In this document: one piece after another, positions 32,329 to 38,204 of the stretch | Numbering within the stretch: position 1 is the stretch's first letter | Layout: every line of letters begins with the position of its first letter | Source: an uncultured Bacilli bacterium | GTDB taxonomy: Bacteria > Bacillota_I > Bacilli_A > RF39 > UBA660 | NCBI GenBank assembly: GCA_934148995.1 | Contig: CAKPDM010000014.1 | Span: 1 to 38,204 of the forward strand | Reading direction: 5' to 3' | DNA length: 38,204 bases | Position numbers and translations under genes: made by a program | The notes under the pieces: model-generated | Told to the model about the DNA's origin: nothing | The model's database searches: none | What the model saw: only the letters and a program-made list of their open reading frames with translations

Positions 32329-34959
32329 TTATTTTGCACTACTTTCTTCTATTGCAGCTTGAGCAGCAGCTAATCTTGCAGTAGGAACACGATATGGACT
32401 ACAAGAAACATAAGTCAAACCAGTTCTGTGACAAAAATCAATACTAGCTGGATCACCACCATGCTCACCACAAATACCAAGGTCAATATCGGGCCTTACA
32501 CTTTTACCAAGTTTTACTGCCATATCTACTAATTTACCAACACCTTCTTGGTCAATAGTAGCAAATGGGTCTTGCTCAAAAATCTTTTTAGCATAATAAT
32601 CTTTTAAGAATTTAGAAGCATCATCTCTTGAAAAGCCATAAGTAAGTTGAGTTAAATCATTAGTACCAAAAGAGAAGAAACTAGCTTCTTTTGCTATCTT
32701 ATCAGCAATAACACAAGCTCTTGGAATTTCAATCATTGTACCAACTTTATAATTAAGTTCCTTACCACTTTTTTTAATAATTTCATCAGCTGTCTCACAA
32801 ACTATTTTCTTAATATAAGAAAGTTCATTTGTTGTTCCAACAAGTGGAATCATAATCTCCGGAGTAACCTCTATTCCTTCATTCATTACTTCAATTGCTG
32901 CTTCAATTACGGCTCTTGTTTGCATTACAGCAATCTCTGGATAAGTAATAGCTAGTCGACAACCTCTATGACCCATCATCGGATTAAATTCTTTTAAAGA
33001 CTCTACTCTCTTCTTTAAATCATCAAAACTCATCTCTAAAGTAGGAGCTAATTCTCTAATTTCTTCATCAGTATGTGGTAAAAACTCATGAAGTGGTGGA
33101 TCAAGATATCTAATTACTACTTCATAACCTTTCATTGTTCTAAATAAACCTTTAAAATCTTCTTTTTGATAAGGTAAAATTTTCGCTAAAGCTTCTTCTC
33201 TTTTTTCAGTTGTATCTGCTGTAATCATTCGGCGGAAGTTAAAAATTCTATCTTTATCAAAGAACATATGCTCTGTCCTACATAAACCTATTCCTTCAGC
33301 ACCAAAGTCTCTTGCTACTTTAGCATCTCTTGGATTATCAGCATTTGCTCTTACTCTTAATTTTCTAACACTATCAGCCCAACTCATAAATGTTTCAAAA
33401 TCACCACTGATAGTAGGTTCAACTGTTAAAATCTTTTCTCCATAAACATTACCAGTACTTCCATCAAGTGATAAATAATCTCCTTCATGATACACTTTTC
33501 CAGTAGCAGTAGTTACTGTCTTATTAACTTCATCTACTATTAAACTACCACAACCAGAAACACAACAAGTTCCCATTCCACGAGCAACAACAGCTGCATG
33601 AGAAGTCATTCCTCCTCTAACTGTTAAGATACCATGCGCAAGATTCATTCCTTCAATATCTTCAGGAGAAGTTTCACTTCTTACTAAAAGTAAGTCTTTT
33701 TCTCCTTGTTCATAAGCTTTCATAACATCAAGAGCAGTAAAATAAATCTTACCAGTAGCAGCTCCAGGTGATGCTGCTAATCCTTTAGCAATAATTTCTG
33801 CTTTACTCAAAGCATCAGGATCAAAGGTCTTATGCAATAATTGATCAAGACTAGAAGCATCTACTTTCATTAAAGCTTCTTCTTTACTAATCATTCCTTC
33901 ATTTACCATATCAACAGCTATTTTTAAAGCAGCAGGAGCAGTTCTTTTACCATTTCTTGTTTGTAACATATAAAGTTTACCATCTTCAATCGTAAATTCC
34001 ATATCTTGCATGTCTTTGTAATGATTTTCTAGGATAGAACAAATTCTTTCAAATTCATTATAACACTCTGGCATTACTTCTTTTAAAGTAGCGATTGGTT
34101 GTGGAGTTCTAATTCCTGCTACTACATCTTCTCCTTGAGCATTCATTAGATATTCACCAAATAAAGTTTTCTCTCCTGTCGCAGGGTTTCTTGTAAAAGC
34201 AACTCCTGTACCAGAAGTATCTCCTTTATTTCCATAAACCATTTGTTGAACATTAACAGCTGTTCCCCAACTAGATGGTATATGGTTAAGACGACGATAA
34301 GTCTTAGCTCTATCCGTATTCCAACTTCTAAAGACTGCTTTAATTGCTTCTAATAATTGAACTTTAGCATCTTGAGGAAAGTCCACTCCGGCATATTTTT
34401 TATACTCTATCTTATATCTTTCAATTACTTCTAATAAATCATCAGCAGTTAAATCGGTATCATTTAAAACATGCTTTTCTTCTTTAATCTTATCAAATAG
34501 TTTTTCAAAAGAACTCTTTGGAAAGTTCATTACTACATCTGCAAACATTTGAATAAAACGACGATAGCTATCATAAACAAATCTTTTATTATTAGTTATT
34601 TCACTAAAACCTTCCGCTACACTATCAGTCATTCCAAGATTTAAGACTGTGTCCATCATTCCTGGCATTGATACTCTAGCACCACTTCTTACTGATACTA
34701 ATAAAGGATTAGTTCTATCACCAAACTTTTTCCCAGTTATCTCTTCTAGATAAGCTAATTCTTTAAAGATTTCTTCTTTGATTTCTTCATTTATTGTTTC
34801 ATTTTCTTCATAATACTTAGTACACGCATCAGTAGATACAGTAAATCCTTGTGGAACTGGTAGTCCTAAACTAGTCATTTCAGCAAGATTAGCTCCTTTT
34901 CCTCCTAAGGTATTACGCATATCTTTATTACCTTCTCTAAAAGCATAAACATATTTCAT
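32329..34959 (-). CDS. ppdK: Pyruvate, phosphate dikinase
   Basis: An 876-aa enzyme of normal family length interconverting pyruvate, ATP and phosphate with PEP, AMP and pyrophosphate. The N-terminal nucleotide-binding part starts KYVYAFREGNKDMRNTLGGKG. The swivelling domain carries the phospho-His motif GGMTSHAAVVARGMG (about 445-460), and the C-terminal PEP/pyruvate barrel ends with GICGEHGGDP and YVSCSPYRVP, whose Cys is catalytic. I chose ATG 34959, as in other family members, with AAGGA ten bases upstream; ATG 34968 lies too close to it. Many anaerobes use it in pyrophosphate-linked glycolysis. No clear terminator follows before the antitoxin promoter. Confidence 0.96.
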   Translation of the reverse strand: MKYVYAFREGNKDMRNTLGGKGANLAEMTSLGLPVPQGFTVSTDACTKYYEENETINEEIKEEIFKELAYLEEITGKKFGDRTNPLLVSVRSGARVSMPGMMDTVLNLGMTDSVAEGFSEITNNKRFVYDSYRRFIQMFADVVMNFPKSSFEKLFDKIKEEKHVLNDTDLTADDLLEVIERYKIEYKKYAGVDFPQDAKVQLLEAIKAVFRSWNTDRAKTYRRLNHIPSSWGTAVNVQQMVYGNKGDTSGTGVAFTRNPATGEKTLFGEYLMNAQGEDVVAGIRTPQPIATLKEVMPECYNEFERICSILENHYKDMQDMEFTIEDGKLYMLQTRNGKRTAPAALKIAVDMVNEGMISKEEALMKVDASSLDQLLHKTFDPDALSKAEIIAKGLAASPGAATGKIYFTALDVMKAYEQGEKDLLLVRSETSPEDIEGMNLAHGILTVRGGMTSHAAVVARGMGTCCVSGCGSLIVDEVNKTVTTATGKVYHEGDYLSLDGSTGNVYGEKILTVEPTISGDFETFMSWADSVRKLRVRANADNPRDAKVARDFGAEGIGLCRTEHMFFDKDRIFNFRRMITADTTEKREEALAKILPYQKEDFKGLFRTMKGYEVVIRYLDPPLHEFLPHTDEEIRELAPTLEMSFDDLKKRVESLKEFNPMMGHRGCRLAITYPEIAVMQTRAVIEAAIEVMNEGIEVTPEIMIPLVGTTNELSYIKKIVCETADEIIKKSGKELNYKVGTMIEIPRACVIADKIAKEASFFSFGTNDLTQLTYGFSRDDASKFLKDYYAKKIFEQDPFATIDQEGVGKLVDMAVKLGKSVRPDIDLGICGEHGGDPASIDFCHRTGLTYVSCSPYRVPTARLAAAQAAIEESSAK

Positions 34960-35002
34960 ATCTCTCATATCCTTTCTATAAATAGAGTATATCAAAAAGA
35001 AA

Positions 35003-35027
35003 AGAAAAAAAGTAGCATAAACTACTT
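35003..35027 (-). terminator. Terminator of the EIIB-like gene
   Basis: AAGTAG (35027-35022) pairs with CTACTT (35015-35010) around a 6-base loop on the minus strand, then a T-rich run. It includes the stop codon. Confidence 0.7.
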
Positions 35028-35327
35028 CATTTCATCGATATATTTTTTTAGTTGTTTAGAATCTTGTCCTAATATAATTTTTAACTGATTATTGATTTCC
35101 ACTACTCCTTTAGCTCCTAGCTTTTGAATAGCTTCTTTATCAGCTTTACTAACATCTTTCAATGTAACAATAAATCTAGACATTTTTATTTCTGATTGAA
35201 TGATGTTATCTTTTCCTCCTAGATATTCTACTAATTTATTAAAGTCTAATTCTGCATCTTTCTTATTAGCTTTAAGTACTGCAAGTAAGATAACTAGAAG
35301 TACTAATAAAATAATTATATATTCCAT
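35022..35327 (-). CDS. Membrane-anchored PTS EIIB-like protein lacking the phosphorylated Cys
   Basis: A 101-aa protein: one N-terminal membrane helix (2-18) and a small domain (about 28-95) like the glucose-type PTS EIIB fold (LVEYLGGKDNI, then IQKLGAKGVVEINNQLKIILG). In true EIIB the segment after GGKxNI reads like xxACxTRLR; here it is QSEIKMSRFIV, so the Cys that carries phosphate is replaced (Lys by alignment) while the Arg remains. It cannot act as a normal phosphocarrier and may be a regulatory or scaffold domain. TTGGAGG precedes the ATG; it has its own promoter and terminator. Confidence 0.75.
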   Translation of the reverse strand: MEYIIILLVLLVILLAVLKANKKDAELDFNKLVEYLGGKDNIIQSEIKMSRFIVTLKDVSKADKEAIQKLGAKGVVEINNQLKIILGQDSKQLKKYIDEMK

Positions 35328-35348
35328 TTTTATCCTCCAACAACACCT

Positions 35349-35377
35349 ATTATACTTTATTTTTAATTGCTCTTCAA
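35349..35377 (-). promoter_or_regulatory. Promoter of the EIIB-like gene
   Basis: TTGAAG (35372-35377), 17-base spacer, TATAAT (35349-35354); leader of about 15 bases before the ribosome site and ATG. Confidence 0.75.
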
Positions 35378-35454
35378 GTCTTTAAAATTTTATGTTCCTA
35401 GTTTAGAATATGATTTTTTTAGAAAAACTATTTATTTTTTTATTACTATTATGA

Positions 35455-35460
35455 TATAAT
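35455..35460 (+). promoter_or_regulatory. -10 box of the tRNA-Leu promoter
   Basis: TGATATAAT with an extended TG lies eight bases before the tRNA. The -35 region (TTATTT at 35432-35437) is weak. Confidence 0.6.
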
Positions 35461-35468
35461 CTATTCAT

Positions 35469-35555
35469 GCACATGTGGCGAAACCGGTAGACGCGGCAGA
35501 CTCAAAATCTGCAGAAGATTTCTTCGTATGGGTTCAAGTCCCTTCATGTGCACCA
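35469..35555 (+). tRNA. tRNA-Leu (anticodon CAA)
   Basis: An 87-nt class II tRNA. The acceptor stem GCACATG/CATGTGC (35469-35475, 35545-35551) is perfect, followed by discriminator A and an encoded CCA. The anticodon stem GCAGA/TCTGC encloses the loop CTCAAAA, giving anticodon CAA, which reads UUG. A long variable arm (GAAGATTTCTTC) and GGTTCAAGTCC T-arm are as expected for Leu. Confidence 0.96.
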
Positions 35556-35566
35556 AATAAAATATT

Positions 35567-35597
35567 ACTCGAGAAGTTTTTACTTCGCGAGTTTTTT
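35567..35597 (+). terminator. Terminator after tRNA-Leu
   Basis: ACTCGAGAAGT (35567-35577) pairs with ACTTCGCGAGT (35582-35592), one mismatch, 4-base loop, then TTTTT. Confidence 0.85.
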
Positions 35598-35598
35598 A

Positions 35599-35627
35599 TT
35601 TACTTTAGATCTTTTCTGTGATAGAAT
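35599..35627 (+). promoter_or_regulatory. Candidate promoter of the 405-aa unknown gene
   Basis: TTTACT (35599-35604), 17-base spacer, TAGAAT (35622-35627) preceded by TGA. Leader of about 22 bases to the ATG. Confidence 0.5.
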
Positions 35628-35656
35628 ATAGCAAAAACGAAAGAAGGAACATTTAC

Positions 35657-36874
35657 ATGAATAATCTAGAACTAGAAGATACAATTGAAGCTCTTGGAAT
35701 AGAAACTGAGAAAAAAAACATTGATAATGATATTTATTATGGTTGGAATGATATAAATATGAAAATTAATCGTGCACTTGATTTAGCATTGACTGGAAAA
35801 ATTCCATTTAACTTTGTAAGTTATATGCTAAAAAAATATTCAGATGGATTTTTGAGTGAGTACTATAACATAGATGAAAAGAATGCTATCGATGATATTT
35901 ACCAAAAAGATATTAGTTCAGAAGAAGTAGATAAAAAGTGGCAAGAGGAAAGAAAAAATATAGATACCGTATACTCTGAAGCAAAAGAAAGATTACATAA
36001 AAGACCTAGCAAAGACAAATATTTAGAGGGACTTAATATTGAAAAAGTTAGTAATGCAGTTTTATTTTTAACTGAATTAAAAAACTATTATGAAAGAATA
36101 GATGGTAAAGAGGAAATAGTAGAAACTGACTATAAGGCTATTTTAAACAAAGTAATAAACAATAATCTTGCAAGACTCAATGTTGATAAGTTTAAGAATT
36201 ACTATAAAGAGATAAATTTAAATACTACTAAAGAGGAAGTAATACAAAATATTGAAAGAAATAGAGAAAAACTAGAAAATGGTTATCTTGAATTTCCTTT
36301 TTTATCTCAAGAATTACTTAGACCATTAACTGGCAAGTTTGATACAACTATCAATCCGTTCTTAAGAGATGATATTGAACTAGAAGAACCAGCTGATTAT
36401 TTAGAAAAGATTGATTTAGAAGCTAACGATTATAACAATTTTAATACAAAATATAACGGTAAAGCTTACACTTTAGAAATATCCTCTAAAGACGAAAACA
36501 CAAGAGTTATGTCTTCTAGTATAGATAAAGCTCTTAGCTACAAGTATATTTTCTCCAAACACTTTGAAGAAGATAATTCTTCCCTATTCATCGCCCATAA
36601 ATTTGTTATGTATCCTATCAAGGATGAATATGGAGATTGCGGAGAAATAATTAATATTCGTTACTTTGATAGCATAGGAAATCGTCAACTTGAACTTCAT
36701 TATAATATTTCAGGTGGTTACGTAATGAAGAATAATGGTGATAAAAAAGATATAGATGCTGATTCTTTATCACTAATTTGCAATATTTTGGATAAGGGCA
36801 TTTCATTAGCAAAAGAAGTTACTTTAGATAACATGACAAGACAAGATAATAAAAAGATGATAAAAAAACAATAA
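35657..36874 (+). CDS. Unknown soluble protein (405 aa)
   Basis: I do not recognise it. It is hydrophilic, rich in Lys, Asn, Asp and Glu, without signal peptide or membrane helix. The first 225 residues look helical (a charged helix around 85-120, KKWQEERKNIDTVYSEAKER); the C-terminal third (about 265-385) looks strand-rich (KAYTLEISS, SLFIAHKFVMYPI, GEIINIRYFD, RQLELHYNIS). I chose ATG 35657 with AAGGAAC six bases upstream; a GTG at 35618 lies in the promoter. A second unknown gene follows after 30 bases in the same operon. Confidence 0.6.
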   Translation: MNNLELEDTIEALGIETEKKNIDNDIYYGWNDINMKINRALDLALTGKIPFNFVSYMLKKYSDGFLSEYYNIDEKNAIDDIYQKDISSEEVDKKWQEERKNIDTVYSEAKERLHKRPSKDKYLEGLNIEKVSNAVLFLTELKNYYERIDGKEEIVETDYKAILNKVINNNLARLNVDKFKNYYKEINLNTTKEEVIQNIERNREKLENGYLEFPFLSQELLRPLTGKFDTTINPFLRDDIELEEPADYLEKIDLEANDYNNFNTKYNGKAYTLEISSKDENTRVMSSSIDKALSYKYIFSKHFEEDNSSLFIAHKFVMYPIKDEYGDCGEIINIRYFDSIGNRQLELHYNISGGYVMKNNGDKKDIDADSLSLICNILDKGISLAKEVTLDNMTRQDNKKMIKKQ

Positions 36875-36904
36875 GAATATACTATTATTGAAAGTGAGGT
36901 AAAA

Positions 36905-37489
36905 ATGAAGAAAAAACGATATATCGAAGTTTCAAATTCTGAATATGATTTTACTAATCATACGGCAGAAAAATTACAAGAAATGTGTACTGATGAAGAA
37001 AGTGCCATAGAAACACACTTCAATACTATAGATATAACTAAAAAATTTTTAAAGCTTACTGGAAACAATACTGATACCTTAAGTGTTATTACAAATTTTA
37101 CTGTTTTCTACGATAAAGATGACATTAATACTGAAAATGGTGAAATTATTGATGATGCCAAACCATTAGATGATCTTGTAGCTGTCAATTTCACTGTTGC
37201 TGATGATACCTTTGGAAGTAATGAGGCAGTTAAAAATTTTTATTATGAGTATGTAATGGCAATAAATAAAAAACATTATGTGTCATATTCTAAATTTATG
37301 AATCTCTTAGAACTTGTTAGTTTAAGTGAAATTCCACATTCAAATACAGAACAGATCGGAAAAGATATACTTTCAGCTGATGATGGTGGAAAGATTAAAA
37401 CTAAAGTATCAATCTTTAGACCAGAAAGTCAAAAAATTTATGAGTATATAAAAAAATCTTATAATTTTAATAGTAAGAGTAATGATTAA
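36905..37489 (+). CDS. Unknown soluble protein (194 aa)
   Basis: I do not recognise it. It is an acidic cytoplasmic protein with no membrane segment. Strand-like stretches occur at about 57-72 (TLSVITNFTVFYD) and 90-101 (DLVAVNFTVADD), then a helical region (about 107-150). GAGGT lies seven bases before the ATG, and the gene follows the 405-aa gene by 30 bases, so the two form an operon closed by a terminator at 37491-37515. They may work as a pair. Confidence 0.6.
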   Translation: MKKKRYIEVSNSEYDFTNHTAEKLQEMCTDEESAIETHFNTIDITKKFLKLTGNNTDTLSVITNFTVFYDKDDINTENGEIIDDAKPLDDLVAVNFTVADDTFGSNEAVKNFYYEYVMAINKKHYVSYSKFMNLLELVSLSEIPHSNTEQIGKDILSADDGGKIKTKVSIFRPESQKIYEYIKKSYNFNSKSND

Positions 37490-37490
37490 T

Positions 37491-37515
37491 ACTAACGGAA
37501 ATGTTGGTGTTTTTT
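37491..37515 (+). terminator. Terminator of the two-gene unknown operon
   Basis: ACTAAC (37491-37496) pairs with GTTGGT (37503-37508), one G-U, followed by GTTTTTT. Confidence 0.7.
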
Positions 37516-37579
37516 ATTATTACTTTACTTTTTATTTTTAAAATATGTTAATATATTGATATATGAAAGGAATTAAACT

Positions 37580-38068
37580 ATGTTAAATATAAAAGATATA
37601 TATAAAGAAACAAAGCACTTAGATGAACTATTTGCATTACAATACGATATAAGATCACAAGAAATAATAAAAAAATACAAACTAGAATTACTAGTAGAAT
37701 TTGGAGAATTAGCAAACGAAACAAGATGTTTCAAATTTTGGTCAACAAGACAAACTGGTGATAAGGAAAAAGTTCTAGAAGAATACATTGACTGTCTTTT
37801 TATGATTCTTTATTTTTGTAATATCACTAATGTATCTTTAGAGGAAGAGTTTCCAGTCGTTGAAGAGAAAGATATCATTACAACATTTTTAACACTGTAT
37901 GAATATGGAAGTGACTTGAGTAAAAATCTTGAAAGAGAAACAATAAAGAAATTACTAGTAGGGATATTATATCTTGCTTCATTACTCGATTTTACGTTAG
38001 ATGATTTAGTAAGAGAAACTAAAAAGAAAAGTTTAATCATTCAAGAGAGATTAGAAAGTGATTATTAA
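37580..38068 (+). CDS. Dimeric-type dUTP diphosphatase (all-alpha NTP pyrophosphatase)
   Basis: A 162-aa all-helical protein of the dUTPase_2/MazG-like superfamily. The metal-binding ExxE...ExxD pattern is visible: Glu40 and Glu43 in LLVEFGELANETRCFKFW, then Glu68 and Asp71 in LEEYIDCLFM. The NETRCFKFW stretch is typical of dimeric dUTPases. It should hydrolyse dUTP (and dUDP) to dUMP, limiting uracil in DNA and feeding dTMP synthesis. Such enzymes occur in low-GC Gram-positive chromosomes and phages. AAAGGA precedes the ATG; it has its own terminator and a poorly defined promoter. Confidence 0.83.
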   Translation: MLNIKDIYKETKHLDELFALQYDIRSQEIIKKYKLELLVEFGELANETRCFKFWSTRQTGDKEKVLEEYIDCLFMILYFCNITNVSLEEEFPVVEEKDIITTFLTLYEYGSDLSKNLERETIKKLLVGILYLASLLDFTLDDLVRETKKKSLIIQERLESDY

Positions 38069-38092
38069 TAATTGATACTACACTTTCTTTTT
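38054..38092 (+). terminator. Terminator of the dUTPase gene
   Basis: GAAAGTG (38054-38060) pairs with CACTTTC (38081-38087), followed by TTTTT. The stop codon lies in the loop. Confidence 0.65.
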
Positions 38093-38175
38093 ATTTAATT
38101 TCTAAATAGTAACAGAAATAGCTTATTTGAGTGTGTAAGAAATTCTGTGTAAATGGAATCTAACCACGATATTTT

Positions 38176-38200
38176 GAAACCTTAATCGGTTTCTTTTTTT
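38176..38200 (+). terminator. Second terminator near the window edge
   Basis: GAAACC (38176-38181) pairs with GGTTTC (38188-38193), then seven T. No gene precedes it directly; it may shield a mobile element or a gene beyond the edge. Confidence 0.7.
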
Positions 38201-38204
38201 GTCA

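Noticed and set aside
37573..38040. Minus-strand frames opposite the dUTPase gene
   Set aside because: They overlap a well-supported gene and have no ribosome site or recognisable protein sequence.

Overview
The window is AT-rich, with strong AGGAGG-type ribosome binding sites, TTGACA/TATAAT-type promoters, TGA used as a normal stop, and Gram-positive surface genes: sortase, GH25 lysozyme with cell-wall-binding repeats, and a TagGH/Wzm-Wzt type polysaccharide exporter. This points to a low-GC Firmicute, perhaps a gut Bacilli/Erysipelotrichia-like lineage; the lineage is inference only.

Layout. (1) 64-24622, all on the minus strand, is a large cell-surface polysaccharide locus. In transcription order it holds rmlB/rfbB; an SGNH hydrolase-ugd-acyltransferase operon; a repeat-rich GH25 lysozyme; an acyltransferase and a glycosyltransferase ending in a terminator; then a run of 11 genes from about 15.1 kb to 0.1 kb. 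That run starts with the ABC exporter, continues with GT2 enzymes (two of them double-domain), and ends with two GtrA/GtrB/GT-C-like sets that probably decorate the polymer outside the membrane. (2) 24670-25085 is a decayed gene. (3) 25086-28745 is an orphan pair, a receiver-domain protein and a 1069-aa protein of unknown function, divergent from (4) 28904-30870, a secreted protein, class D-like sortase and membrane protein. The two divergent promoters share an inverted near-identical sequence. (5) 30934-32254 is a compact minus-strand module: promoter, two 49-nt antitoxin RNA repeats, terminator, a type III toxin, and a class III-type Fic AMPylase 15 nt behind it. (6) 32329-35377 holds pyruvate phosphate dikinase and a membrane-anchored PTS EIIB-like protein without its cysteine. 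(7) 35469-38204 holds tRNA-Leu(CAA), two unrecognised genes, a dimeric-type dUTPase, and possibly the edge of an insertion sequence.

How the parts work together. Ugd and RmlB supply UDP-glucuronate and a dTDP-4-keto-sugar. The GT2 enzymes assemble a polymer on a lipid carrier and the ABC transporter exports it. Acyltransferases and polyprenyl-phosphate-dependent GtrA/GtrB/GT-C sets then modify it outside. The most interesting region is the type III toxin-antitoxin plus Fic module: its antitoxin repeats form a predicted H-type pseudoknot supported by three compensatory base-pair changes between the two copies. Second is the receiver/1069-aa pair with mirrored promoters facing the sortase operon.
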